Shown piece by piece: positions 36,719 to 45,309 of a stretch of DNA of 64,000 nucleotides. Each line of letters starts with the position of its first letter. Position 1 is the first letter of the stretch. Location: assembly GCF_050389775.1 (NCBI RefSeq), contig NZ_CP177144.1, positions 4,673,051 to 4,737,050 of the forward strand. The letters run 5' to 3'. Under the pieces are notes generated by a model. The model was given only the letters and a program-made list of their open reading frames with translations. It was not told the origin of the DNA and ran no database searches. Source of the DNA: Marinibacterium sp050389775. Lineage in GTDB: Bacteria; Pseudomonadota; Alphaproteobacteria; Rhodobacterales; Rhodobacteraceae. A program made the translations under genes and the position numbers.

Positions 36719-37594
36719 ATGGGCATCGAGACAATTGGCGTGATCGGCGCGGGGCAGATGGGCAATGGCATCGCCCATGTGATGGCCCTGTCCGGCTACA
36801 ACGTCGTGCTGAACGACATCAGCCAGCCGGCGCTGGACAAGGCGGTCGACACGATCTCGCGCAACCTCGCCCGCCAGGTCGGCCGGGGCAAGGTCTCGGA
36901 AGACGACATGAACGGCGCGATGGCCCGCATCCGCACCTCGCTCAGCCTGCCCGAGCTGGGCCAGACCGACCTGGTGATCGAAGCCGCGACCGAGCGCGAA
37001 ACGGTGAAACAGGCGATCTTCGAAGACCTCGTGCCGCATCTCAAGCCCGAGACGATCCTGACGTCCAACACCTCGTCGATCTCGATCACCCGCCTGGCCA
37101 GCCGGACCGACCGGCCTGAGCGCTTCATGGGGTTCCATTTCATGAACCCCGTGCCGGTGATGCAGCTGGTCGAGCTGATCCGCGGCATCGCCACCGATGA
37201 TGCGACCTACAAGGCCTGCCACGAGGTGGTGAAGAACCTCGGCAAGACCGCCGCTTCGGCCGAGGATTTCCCGGGTTTCATCGTCAACCGCATCCTGATG
37301 CCGATGATCAACGAGGCGGTCTACACGCTCTACGAAGGCGTGGGCAACGTGCAGTCGATCGACGAATCGATGAAGCTGGGCGCCAACCACCCGATGGGGC
37401 CGCTGGAACTGGCCGATTTCATCGGGCTGGACACCTGCCTGGCGATCATGAACGTGCTCCATGACGGGCTGGCCGACACCAAGTATCGCCCCTGCCCGCT
37501 GCTGACCAAGTATGTCGAGGCCGGCTGGCTGGGGCGCAAGACCCAGCGCGGCTTCTACGATTACCGCGGCGAGATGCCCGTGCCGACCCGCTGA
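36719..37594 (+). CDS. hbd: 3-hydroxybutyryl-CoA dehydrogenase
   Basis: A 291-residue NAD(P)-dependent enzyme interconverting acetoacetyl-CoA and 3-hydroxybutyryl-CoA. The nucleotide site GAGQMGNGIAHV is at the N-terminus; SSISITRLA, the catalytic-His motif GFHFMNPVPVM, the FPGFIVNRILMPMINEA motif and the ANHPMGPLELADFIGLD region are all present. ATG 36719 has AGGGG 8 bases upstream. It probably serves butyrate/polyhydroxybutyrate and ethylmalonyl-CoA metabolism together with etfBA. Confidence 0.95.
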   Translation: MGIETIGVIGAGQMGNGIAHVMALSGYNVVLNDISQPALDKAVDTISRNLARQVGRGKVSEDDMNGAMARIRTSLSLPELGQTDLVIEAATERETVKQAIFEDLVPHLKPETILTSNTSSISITRLASRTDRPERFMGFHFMNPVPVMQLVELIRGIATDDATYKACHEVVKNLGKTAASAEDFPGFIVNRILMPMINEAVYTLYEGVGNVQSIDESMKLGANHPMGPLELADFIGLDTCLAIMNVLHDGLADTKYRPCPLLTKYVEAGWLGRKTQRGFYDYRGEMPVPTR

Positions 37595-37601
37595 GGTCCG
37601 C

Positions 37602-37630
37602 GCCCATTTCCTTCGCAGAAGGAAATGGGC
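37602..37630 (+). terminator. Hairpin terminator after hbd
   Basis: Perfect 13-bp stem GCCCATTTCCTTC / GAAGGAAATGGGC with loop GCA, starting 8 bases after the hbd stop. Confidence 0.7.
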
Positions 37631-37693
37631 CACCGCGCCGGGCGTCAGCCCGGCGCAATCTCTCACCTCTGCCGGGCGTCAGCCCGCCCCCCC

Positions 37694-37724
37694 ACAAAAG
37701 AAAAAGCAGGCCCGAAGGGCCTGC
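37694..37724 (-). terminator. Rho-independent terminator of the acyltransferase/PTS genes
   Basis: GCAGGCCC / GGGCCTGC (37706-37724) with a 3-base loop. On the minus strand it is followed by a T-rich run (37694-37705), so it ends the leftward transcript coming from the gene at 37749. Confidence 0.85.
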
Positions 37725-37748
37725 CCCTGCCCCATCATGGGCACGACA

Positions 37749-38681
37749 TCAGGATTTCAGGTTGATCGTGTGCTCGCGCAGCCAGGCCATGAACCCGCGG
37801 GGATCGCTTTCCCAGGCCTTCACGTCCTCGTCCGACAGCGGCTGACCGACAATCGGCGCCTGCGGCTTGTTCAGCGAATGCACGATCTCGTGCAGCAGCA
37901 GCCCCTGGCGCAGGATCGGCGAGATCTGGTTGGCAATCTGGTAGATCCGCGAATTGGCCCCGGGGAACTTCATCGGCACCACGGTCGCACCCGACCGCCG
38001 GATCATCTTGGCCGTGAACGGATTCCACTCGGCCTCGATCGCCGGGCCCCACCAGCTTTCCGAATGGGCCACGACCCCCGACGGGAACAGCGCAACCACG
38101 CCGCCCTCGGCCAGGTGATCCATCGCCCGCGCCCGCATCTCGACCATCTTGCGCTGCGCGTCCTGGTCATGCGGGAAGGGCACGGGGATCATGAACGATC
38201 CGGCCTCTTCGTCGATATCGGTCAAAAGCGACCGCGTCAGGATCCGGTAATCGGGCCTCACCCGGCCGATCAGATCGGCAAAGATCATGCCGTCGACCAT
38301 GCCATGCGGGTGGTTGGCCACCACGATCACCGGGCCTTCCTTGGGAATCAGGTCCAGCTGTTCCTGCGGCGTGGTCAGCTCGATGCCCATGACATCGAGA
38401 CAGGCCCGCCAGAACGCCTGGCCCTTGGGCGCGCCCTTCTTCTCGAACTTGCGGATCAGGCGCAGGATCGTCAGCTTACCCGAGACCAGCTCGATCGCGC
38501 GGATGACGCTGGCCTTCCACGGATCCTCGAAGGTGCTCGCATAGGACAGGCTGCGCCGGTCGTACTTGCGAAAATCCACCTGGCCCGGCTTTTGGGCCGG
38601 TGCCTGGGCGCGCAAAGGTCGGCTGGTGTGAAAGCTGTCTACCACGGTGCTGTCACCATCGTTGTCATCTGTCGGGCACAA
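37749..38681 (-). CDS. PlsC-type lysophospholipid acyltransferase
   Basis: About 310 residues. The acyltransferase core has the HxxxxD motif in VVANHPHGMVD, followed by LFPSGVVAHSESWWGPAIE as the substrate-binding block and VVPMKFPG as a later block. Such enzymes acylate lysophosphatidate or other lyso-lipids at the inner membrane. The first codon is TTG, directly behind the ptsH stop; a downstream GTG could also serve. It is the last gene of the PTS transcript. Which lipid is acylated is not clear; an ornithine-lipid role is possible but unproven. Confidence 0.8.
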   Translation of the reverse strand: MCPTDDNDGDSTVVDSFHTSRPLRAQAPAQKPGQVDFRKYDRRSLSYASTFEDPWKASVIRAIELVSGKLTILRLIRKFEKKGAPKGQAFWRACLDVMGIELTTPQEQLDLIPKEGPVIVVANHPHGMVDGMIFADLIGRVRPDYRILTRSLLTDIDEEAGSFMIPVPFPHDQDAQRKMVEMRARAMDHLAEGGVVALFPSGVVAHSESWWGPAIEAEWNPFTAKMIRRSGATVVPMKFPGANSRIYQIANQISPILRQGLLLHEIVHSLNKPQAPIVGQPLSDEDVKAWESDPRGFMAWLREHTINLKS

Positions 38682-38686
38682 GTCCC

Positions 38687-38956
38687 TCAGTACCCTTCTC
38701 CGAACTTGTCCGCCACCAGAGCGGCAAGCGCATCAGCCAGCTGATCGGCTTCGGGCCCGGACGTTTCGACGTCAATAGTCGTTCCCTTGGACGCTGCCAA
38801 CATCAAAAGACCCATAATACTGTCACCTGATGCAGACAAGCCATCCCGCGACACCTGGGCCGTGGCGTCATGTTGTTCGACCACTTCGACCAGCTTGGCC
38901 GAGGCCCGCGCATGCAGGCCCTTTTCATTCACGATTTCCAGTGTCCGTCGGTTCAT
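38687..38956 (-). CDS. ptsH: Phosphocarrier protein HPr
   Basis: An 89-residue PTS phosphocarrier. His15 in GLHARASAK is the PEP-dependent phosphorylation site and Ser46 in DSIMGLL is the site used by HPr kinase, present in this window. No sugar-specific PTS permease is nearby, which is normal for the regulatory PTS of alphaproteobacteria. The start ATG 38956 gives the standard length; upstream in-frame sequence is not protein-like. Confidence 0.96.
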   Translation of the reverse strand: MNRRTLEIVNEKGLHARASAKLVEVVEQHDATAQVSRDGLSASGDSIMGLLMLAASKGTTIDVETSGPEADQLADALAALVADKFGEGY

Positions 38957-39014
38957 CCGCCCTGCCGTTCCCCGTTCCCGTCTTGCCCTGCCTTGCCCGA
39001 AGTCATTGATCGAC

Positions 39015-39401
39015 CTAGCAGATGTTCTGTGTGTTGATGTATTTGCGCCCGGCTTCCATGGCCCCGCGCACCGCATCCTGCACCGGAATATGGCGGCTTT
39101 TGGCCAGTTTCAGCAACATCGGCAGATTCGCGCCGTAGAGGATGCGCCGGTTGCGCGCCCGGCAGGCATTCAGCGACAGGTTGGACGGCGAGCCGCCGAA
39201 CAGGTCGGTCACCATGACCACGCCGCTGCCGTCATCCACCGCATCCGCGGCCATGCAGATTTCGCGTTCCTTGGCCGCCCGGTCGTCATCGGGCTCGATC
39301 GAAATGGCCCGGATGCCGCTTTGCGACCCGATCACATGTTCGAGCGCGGCCAGATATTCTCTGGCCAGCCCGCCATGTGCGACGATCACTATTCCGATCA
39401 A
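39015..39401 (-). CDS. PTS EIIA component, mannose-type fold
   Basis: A 128-residue EIIA domain with the active-site His9 in IVIVAHGGLA and the VVMVTDLFGGSPSNLSL block of the mannose-family EIIA. It receives phosphate from HPr. Without EIIB/C partners it probably signals rather than transports, as in related alphaproteobacteria. It overlaps rapZ by four bases and is 58 bases upstream of ptsH. Confidence 0.93.
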   Translation of the reverse strand: MIGIVIVAHGGLAREYLAALEHVIGSQSGIRAISIEPDDDRAAKEREICMAADAVDDGSGVVMVTDLFGGSPSNLSLNACRARNRRILYGANLPMLLKLAKSRHIPVQDAVRGAMEAGRKYINTQNIC

Positions 39402-40339
39402 TCCGGCCTCACCTTTACCGACTGGCGTTCCAGCTCGCGGTGCCTAATTGACACCTGCCAGCCGTCTTCCGCAAGGGCCGCGCCCACGGATTCGGCCAGC
39501 ATCACAGAGCGATGTTGCCCTCCGGTACAGCCGAATGCGATGGAAAAATGCGACTTGCCCTCTTCGACATGGGCCGGCAGCAGAAACCGTGTCAGATCCA
39601 GCACTTTTCCCCGGAACGCATCGTGGCGCGGATCGCCGGCCACATGGGCAGCGACCGCCGCGTCGCGGCCGTCAAGCGCGCGCAGGGCCGGTTCCCAGTA
39701 GGGATTGCGCAGGAAACGGCAATCAAAGGCCATGTCGATGCCCATCGGCAGGCCGCGCTTGTAGGAAAACGATTGCACCGTCACGGCCAGGCTGCGCTGG
39801 CCGCCGGGCACCAGCGCCCGTTCCACCTCGGCACGCAGCTGGTGCACGTTCAGATCCGACGTGTCGATCAGCATGTCGGCCAGGTCGCGCACCGGGGTCA
39901 GCAGGTCCAGTTCGCGGGCGATACCGATTTCGGGGGTTTCGGCCGGGGCCAGGGGATGGCGGCGGCGGGTTTCCGAATAGCGCCGCAGCAGGACCTCGGA
40001 CCGGCAATCGAGATACAGCACCGTCAGTTGCAGATCGCGCCGGGCCTGCAGCTCGGCAATGGTGGCCAGCAGGGACCGGGCGGTGAAATCGCGGTTGCGC
40101 GCGTCGATGCCCAGGGCCAGGGGCCGGTCGTGGGCCGGGCCTTCCAGCAGGCGCGGCACCAGGCCCAGGGGCAGGTTGTCTATGGTTTCAAAGCCGTTGT
40201 CTTCGAGCACGCGAATGGCCGTCGAGCGCCCGGCCCCCGAAGGCCCCGTCACCAGGACCAGCGGCGTGTTGGCATGGGTCGGCTCTGCGGGCGACGCAGC
40301 GGGCATCGCGGATGTCTGGGCGCTTGCGGCCTGGGTCAT
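39398..40339 (-). CDS. rapZ: RNase adapter / nucleotide-binding protein RapZ
   Basis: A 313-residue P-loop protein. The N-terminal nucleotide site reads TGPSGAGRST, with Arg where the usual Walker Lys stands; the C-terminal domain ends in the family blocks FSIAFGCTGGQHRSVMLAE and HREL. In enterobacteria RapZ directs RNase E to a small RNA in glucosamine metabolism; in alphaproteobacteria its role is less clear. Position beside hprK and PTS genes is conserved. It overlaps hprK by four bases. ATG 40339 is chosen because the earlier frame is Pro/Cys-rich. Confidence 0.93.
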   Translation of the reverse strand: MTQAASAQTSAMPAASPAEPTHANTPLVLVTGPSGAGRSTAIRVLEDNGFETIDNLPLGLVPRLLEGPAHDRPLALGIDARNRDFTARSLLATIAELQARRDLQLTVLYLDCRSEVLLRRYSETRRRHPLAPAETPEIGIARELDLLTPVRDLADMLIDTSDLNVHQLRAEVERALVPGGQRSLAVTVQSFSYKRGLPMGIDMAFDCRFLRNPYWEPALRALDGRDAAVAAHVAGDPRHDAFRGKVLDLTRFLLPAHVEEGKSHFSIAFGCTGGQHRSVMLAESVGAALAEDGWQVSIRHRELERQSVKVRPD

Positions 40340-40779
40340 GTCGGGTCCTGGCGTCCGGCCTTGAGGAATAGGATGAGTGCAGCCGCAGCATGCGCTCCCG
40401 GCACACGATAGAGCAAGGTTACCGATTGTCCCAGCAATTGCGTCTGCCGCAGGGGGGGCAGGCGGTCCGGTTCGTCCCGGTCCAGGTCGATCACCGCTGC
40501 GATGCGGCAATGATCCCGGGCGGCGGCCTTGAGGATGCCCAGACCGCGGGCTTCGATCAGCCCGGCCAGGTTGGGCGCGGCGCGGGCGCGAAGCCCGTCG
40601 CCATCGCGGTCCAACAGGATTCGGTCATCGCCGACCAGCTCGGCCCCCAGCGCCATCATCTGCAGGGCCAGGGCCGATTTTCCCGCGCCCGAGGCGCCAC
40701 GGATCAGCAGCCCGCGGCCGTCAACAGCGACGCAGCCGGCATGCAGGATCACCTGGCCCGGGGGCATGTCCCCGGTCAT
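40336..40779 (-). CDS. hprK: HPr kinase/phosphorylase, short (C-terminal domain only)
   Basis: A 147-residue protein equal to the kinase domain of HprK, with the P-loop GASGAGKS (28-35) and LVGDDRILLDRD block. The N-terminal domain found in Firmicutes enzymes is missing, which is normal for alphaproteobacteria. It phosphorylates HPr on Ser46. The order chvI-chvG-hprK-rapZ-EIIA-ptsH, with tiny gaps or 4-base overlaps, shows one operon. Confidence 0.93.
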   Translation of the reverse strand: MTGDMPPGQVILHAGCVAVDGRGLLIRGASGAGKSALALQMMALGAELVGDDRILLDRDGDGLRARAAPNLAGLIEARGLGILKAAARDHCRIAAVIDLDRDEPDRLPPLRQTQLLGQSVTLLYRVPGAHAAAALILFLKAGRQDPT

Positions 40780-40785
40780 GGCATG

Positions 40786-42525
40786 TCAGAGCTGCAGGCC
40801 CACGACGAAACGCGCGCCCAGCGGTTCCGAGGTGATGTCGGCTTCGGTCGGGCGGATGTTCTCGGCCCAGATTACCCCGCCATGGGCTTCGACGATCTGC
40901 TTGGAAATCGCCAGGCCGAGGCCCGAATTGTTGCCAAAATGCTCCTGCGGGCGCTGCGAATAGAACCGTTTGAAGATCTTTGTCAGCGCCTCGTCGGGGA
41001 TGCCGGGGCCGGTGTCCTCGACCACGACCAGCACGCGATTCTCGCGCTTGCGGGCCCAGACGCGGATCGCATCGCCGTCTTCGCAGAAGGAAATCGCATT
41101 GGTGATCAGGTTGACGAAAACCTGCGCCAGCCGGGCTTCGAGCCCCTGCACGACGATCGGCTCGCGGGGCATGTCGGCGATGTAATCGATGCCCTTGGTC
41201 CGCGCGTCCTCGCCCAGGTACTGGTTGAGATTGTCCAGCATGCGCACCAGGTCAAAGGGCTCTTCCTCCTCCTTGACCAGCTCGCTGTCGAGCCGCGAGG
41301 CATTGGAAATGTCGCTGACCAGCCGGTCGAGCCGGCGCACGTCATGTTCGATCACGTCCAGCAGCTGCTCGCGCTGTTCTTCCTTCTTGACCAGCCGCAG
41401 CGTGCCCACGGCCGAGCGCAGGCTGGCCAGCGGGTTCTTGATCTCGTGGGCGACATCGGCGGCAAATTGTTCGTTGCTGTCGATGCGGTTGTAAAGCGCG
41501 GTGACCATGCCCCTGAGCGCGCCCGACAGGCGGCCGATCTCGTCGGGTCGGGCGGTCAGGTCGGGAATGCGAATGCGGCCGGGGTTCATCCGACGGGCAT
41601 TGCGGTCCCGGCCCAGCTCGGCCGCGGCGGCCAGGTCGGAAATCGGGTTGGAAATGGTCGAGGCCAGCACCAGGCTGAGGCCGACCGAAACCAGAGTGGC
41701 GACCAGGAACAGCTGCAAGACGCGTTCACGTTCGCTGCGCACAAGCCGGTCGATCTCGCCCGAGGGGCTGGCCACGGCAACCACACCGACGACGTTGTCG
41801 CCCTGCATGATCGGCGTGACGGCCGAAAAGACCGTGCCGCCAGCCGTGTCGATGCCGGTGCGCACGCGGGTCGCGCTGTCGATCGCCGCCGGCACCATGC
41901 TGCGCACCTGGTCTTCCAGCGACGGCACCTGCGCCGCCGGCGAGGGCGACAGGAAACCGGACACGGCATTGCCCACACCACTCAGCGCGTCGCTGAGCGG
42001 CGTGCGGATGCGTTCGGACGGGGCTAGGGCCGTCAGCGCCGGGCTCTGGTCGGCACCGAAGACATTGCCCACCAGCGTTTCACTGGCATCATAGACATAG
42101 ACGGTCAGCCCGTTGCGCAGGCTCAGCCGGTCCAGCACCTGCTGGACATCCATGCCTTCGCCGGTGGCCAGGCTGACGGGCGCGCCATCGGGCAGCTGGG
42201 CTTCGAACACGTCGGCGATCAACTGCGCCTCGCCCACCAGCGAATTGGTGCGCTGGCGGACCAGGTCATTGTGCGACGCGTTCAGGTAGAGAATCCCCGC
42301 GAAGAGGATGGTCAGCGCGATCAGGTTGAAGATGATGATCTTGCGCGTCAGCGGCGAGGCGCGCAGCGCAAAGGGACCGCGCCGGGCCCGGCTGTCGCGC
42401 AGCTCGCGCTCGGCCGACGCATCGGGCGCAACCCAGTCATCCCCAAGCACCACGTCACCACCGTGATGCACCGGCCTGACCTCCCTGGAGGTCTCACGCA
42501 TGAAGGCCCTGTCCGCGAAGCTCAT
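40786..42525 (-). CDS. chvG: Sensor histidine kinase ChvG/ExoS
   Basis: A 579-residue membrane kinase: a helix at about 60-82, a large periplasmic domain (about 85-265), a second helix near 270-292, HAMP, then HisKA (FAADVAHEIKNPLASLRSAV) and HATPase (N-box LITNAISF, G-boxes DTGPGIP and GLGLAISKQI). Domain order and neighbours match ChvG of Rhizobiales/Rhodobacterales, which senses acidity and envelope stress. The start could also be ATG 42501. It lies 8 bases behind chvI. Confidence 0.93.
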   Translation of the reverse strand: MSFADRAFMRETSREVRPVHHGGDVVLGDDWVAPDASAERELRDSRARRGPFALRASPLTRKIIIFNLIALTILFAGILYLNASHNDLVRQRTNSLVGEAQLIADVFEAQLPDGAPVSLATGEGMDVQQVLDRLSLRNGLTVYVYDASETLVGNVFGADQSPALTALAPSERIRTPLSDALSGVGNAVSGFLSPSPAAQVPSLEDQVRSMVPAAIDSATRVRTGIDTAGGTVFSAVTPIMQGDNVVGVVAVASPSGEIDRLVRSERERVLQLFLVATLVSVGLSLVLASTISNPISDLAAAAELGRDRNARRMNPGRIRIPDLTARPDEIGRLSGALRGMVTALYNRIDSNEQFAADVAHEIKNPLASLRSAVGTLRLVKKEEQREQLLDVIEHDVRRLDRLVSDISNASRLDSELVKEEEEPFDLVRMLDNLNQYLGEDARTKGIDYIADMPREPIVVQGLEARLAQVFVNLITNAISFCEDGDAIRVWARKRENRVLVVVEDTGPGIPDEALTKIFKRFYSQRPQEHFGNNSGLGLAISKQIVEAHGGVIWAENIRPTEADITSEPLGARFVVGLQL

Positions 42526-42533
42526 GATTTTGC

Positions 42534-43235
42534 TTATTCTTCGTTGTAACGATAACCGATCCCGTAAAGCGTCTCGATCGCCGAGAAATCGGGATCGGCG
42601 GTCCGCATCTTCTTGCGCAGGCGCTTGATGTGGCTGTCGATGGTCCGATCGTCGACATAGACCTGATCGTCATAGGCCACATCCATCAGCTGGTCACGGC
42701 TTTTCACGAATCCCGGCCGTTGGGCCAGGGCCTGCAACAGCAGGAATTCGGTGACCGTCAGCGAGACGTCATTGCCCTTCCAGGTCACCGCGTGGCGCAG
42801 CGGATCCATGCTGAGGAAGCCGCGTTCCATCACCTTGGCCTCGGGCCCCTCGCCCACGGCATCGCCGGCCACGGCATCCTGGCGGCGCAGCAGCGCGCGG
42901 ATGCGCTCGACCAGCAGGCGCTGGGAAAACGGTTTCTTGACGTAATCGTCGGCGCCCATGCGCAGGCCGAGCACCTCGTCGATCTCGTCGTCCTTGGAGG
43001 TCAGGAAGATGACCGGCATCGTCGTCTTCTGCCGCAGCCGCTGCAGCAGATCCATCCCGTCCATGCGCGGCATCTTGATGTCGAGCACGGCCATGTCGGG
43101 CAGCTTCTTGTTGAACGCGTCCAGAGCGGCCTGGCCATCATTGTAGGTTTCGACTTCGAAGCCCTCGGCCTCGAGCGTCATGGAAACGGACGTCAGAATG
43201 TTCCTGTCGTCATCGACCAAAGCGATCTTCGACAT
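42534..43235 (-). CDS. chvI: Response regulator ChvI
   Basis: A 233-residue OmpR-type regulator. Receiver: VDDDRN, phospho-acceptor Asp52 (AVLDIKMPRMDG), Thr in FLTSKDD and Lys in VKKPFSQ. The winged helix-turn-helix at the C-terminus ends with DDRTIDSHIKRLRKKMR and the family YGIGYRYNE. It works with ChvG and is divergent from pckA, an arrangement conserved in alphaproteobacteria. Confidence 0.96.
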   Translation of the reverse strand: MSKIALVDDDRNILTSVSMTLEAEGFEVETYNDGQAALDAFNKKLPDMAVLDIKMPRMDGMDLLQRLRQKTTMPVIFLTSKDDEIDEVLGLRMGADDYVKKPFSQRLLVERIRALLRRQDAVAGDAVGEGPEAKVMERGFLSMDPLRHAVTWKGNDVSLTVTEFLLLQALAQRPGFVKSRDQLMDVAYDDQVYVDDRTIDSHIKRLRKKMRTADPDFSAIETLYGIGYRYNEE

Positions 43236-43584
43236 GCGGGAGTACCCTTCAACTGCTCAATTATGTTCTTTTTCAGGCATTATGGCCGCGCTCTCCCTTA
43301 CGAATCAACGACAATATGCGAATCACGCTTTCCGGCGCCGCTATTTGGCCAAAAAACCGTTATCAGATGCTGAACGAACACAGGTCCGCCCCTGCCCCGG
43401 GGGCCGCCGGAAAGATGGTTGCGCTAAAGATTGCTGTGGTGGCGCTAACCTTCCCCTCAGGCGCTGTTCATCCGCGCGAGCCTCGTGTTATGACCTCGTT
43501 CGTCATCACTTCAGATTGGCACAACCGCCCAATTTGGCGAGATTTTTTTCGACTGGCAGATGTCGGATCACAGGAGACACACGC
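43236..43584. other. Divergent promoter region chvI / pckA
   Basis: About 350 AT-richer bases. Two GCGCTAA copies occur at 43421-43450 in GTTGCGCTAAAG and TGGCGCTAACC, possible regulator half-sites. A T-run (GATTTTTTTCG) lies shortly before the pckA ribosome binding site. No small gene is seen. Confidence 0.5.
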
Positions 43585-45183
43585 ATGACAATGGGACGGG
43601 TCAACCCGCAGTTTCGCCTCGAAGATCAAGGGATCGAGGGGCTGGGCGCCGTCTATTACAACCTGATTGAGTCCGATCTCGTCGAGGTTGCGCTCAAGCG
43701 GGGCGAAGGCACCCTGGGCCGCGGTGGCGCTCTTCTGGTGACGACCGGCAAGTTCACCGGCCGGTCCCCGAAGGACAAGCATATCGTCAAGACCGCGGAT
43801 ATCGCCGACAACATCTGGTGGGAAAACAACGCCGAGATGTCGCCGGAAGGCTTTGATGCGCTGCATGCCGACATGCTGGAGCACATGAAGGGCCGCGACT
43901 ATTTCGTGCAGGACCTGGTCGGCGGCGCGGACCCCACGCAATCGATCAACGCGCGCATGATCACCGAACTGGCCTGGCACAGCCTGTTCATCCGTCACAT
44001 GCTGCGGCGCCCGGACCGCGAGGACCTGGACGATTACGTGCCCGATTTCACGGTCATCAACTGCCCGACGTTCAAGGCCGATCCGGCCAAGCACGGCTGC
44101 AAGAGCGAGACCGTGATCGCGATGAACTTCGAGAAGAAGCTCATCCTGATCGGCAACACCGAATATGCCGGTGAAAACAAGAAATCGATCTTCACGCTGC
44201 TGAACTACCTGCTGCCCGAGAAAGGCATCATGCCGATGCATTGCTCGGCCAACCACGCGCCGGGCAACCCGGTGGACACGGCCGTGTTCTTCGGCCTGTC
44301 GGGCACCGGCAAGACGACCCTGTCGGCCGATCCCGCCCGCGTGCTACTGGGCGACGACGAGCATGGCTGGTCGGACCGCGGGACCTTCAACTTCGAAGGC
44401 GGCTGCTATGCCAAGACGATCAGCCTGAACCCCGAGGCCGAGCCGGAAATCTATGCGACGACGGAGAAATTCGGCACCGTGATCGAGAATATGGTCTTTG
44501 ACGAAGAGACCAAGGAGCTCGATTTCGAGGATGACAGCCTGACGGCCAACATGCGCTGTGCCTATCCGCTGAACTACATCTCGAACGCCTCGTCGACAGG
44601 TCTGGGCGGGCATCCGAAGAACGTCATCATGCTGACCTGCGATGCCTTCGGCGTGCTGCCTCCGATCGCACGGCTGACGCCGGCGCAGGCGATGTACCAC
44701 TTCCTGTCGGGCTTCACCGCCAAGGTGGCCGGGACCGAGCGGGGCGTGACCGAGCCGCAGCCGACGTTCTCGACCTGCTTCGGCGCGCCGTTCATGCCGC
44801 GTCGTCCGGAAGTCTATGGCAACCTGCTGCGCGAGAAGATCGCCCAGCATGGCGCAACCTGCTGGCTGGTCAACACCGGCTGGACCGGCGGCGCCTATGG
44901 CACGGGCCAGCGGATGCCGATCAAGTCGACCCGCGCGCTGCTGACCGCCGCGCTGGACGGCAGCCTGGGCAAGGTGACCTTCCGCAAGGATCCGAACTTT
45001 GGCTTTGAAGTGCCGGTGTCGGTGCCGGGTGTGCCGGACCTGCTGCTGGATCCGCGCCGGACGTGGGGCGACCCCGAGGGCTATGACGCGCAGGCGGCCA
45101 AGCTGGTGCAGATGTTTGCCGACAATTTCGAGCAATACGTGCCGTTCATCGACGATGATGTGAAAGCCGCGGCGATCGGCTGA
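43585..45183 (+). CDS. pckA: Phosphoenolpyruvate carboxykinase (ATP)
   Basis: A 532-residue ATP-type enzyme converting oxaloacetate to phosphoenolpyruvate for gluconeogenesis. The kinase-1a loop GLSGTGKTTLSADP, the metal site block LLGDDEHGWSD with FNFEGGCYAK, and PAFMPRRP-type block FGAPFMPRRPEVYG are present; Arg in NTGWTGGAYG region is the usual substrate block. AGGAGA lies seven bases before ATG 43585; the longer upstream frame is rejected. A UUCG-loop terminator follows. Confidence 0.97.
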   Translation: MTMGRVNPQFRLEDQGIEGLGAVYYNLIESDLVEVALKRGEGTLGRGGALLVTTGKFTGRSPKDKHIVKTADIADNIWWENNAEMSPEGFDALHADMLEHMKGRDYFVQDLVGGADPTQSINARMITELAWHSLFIRHMLRRPDREDLDDYVPDFTVINCPTFKADPAKHGCKSETVIAMNFEKKLILIGNTEYAGENKKSIFTLLNYLLPEKGIMPMHCSANHAPGNPVDTAVFFGLSGTGKTTLSADPARVLLGDDEHGWSDRGTFNFEGGCYAKTISLNPEAEPEIYATTEKFGTVIENMVFDEETKELDFEDDSLTANMRCAYPLNYISNASSTGLGGHPKNVIMLTCDAFGVLPPIARLTPAQAMYHFLSGFTAKVAGTERGVTEPQPTFSTCFGAPFMPRRPEVYGNLLREKIAQHGATCWLVNTGWTGGAYGTGQRMPIKSTRALLTAALDGSLGKVTFRKDPNFGFEVPVSVPGVPDLLLDPRRTWGDPEGYDAQAAKLVQMFADNFEQYVPFIDDDVKAAAIG

Positions 45184-45207
45184 ATCCGTTGAAAACAAGA
45201 CATGATG

Positions 45208-45236
45208 TGGGCGCCTTCGGGCGCCCATTTCTTTTG
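45208..45236 (+). terminator. Rho-independent terminator of pckA
   Basis: TGGGCGCC TTCG GGCGCCCA stem with a stable TTCG tetraloop, followed by TTTCTTTT. Strong intrinsic terminator. Confidence 0.92.
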
Positions 45237-45239
45237 TCA

Positions 45240-45300
45240 GGGGGGCGTTGCCCCCGTCCTGCCGGGGCAGGACTCCCCCAGGGATACTTGGAAAGAGAAA
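45240..45300. repeat. Extragenic element with two back-to-back hairpins
   Basis: GGGGG-CGTTG-CCCCC (45241-45255) and GTCCTGCC-GG-GGCAGGAC (45256-45273), then CCCAGGGATACTTGG and a purine-rich tail GAAAGAGAAAGAAG. I know this kind of block as a common gene-end element in Rhodobacterales; it follows pckA and precedes the stop of the convergent permease. Confidence 0.55.
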
Positions 45301-45309
45301 GAAGCAGGA

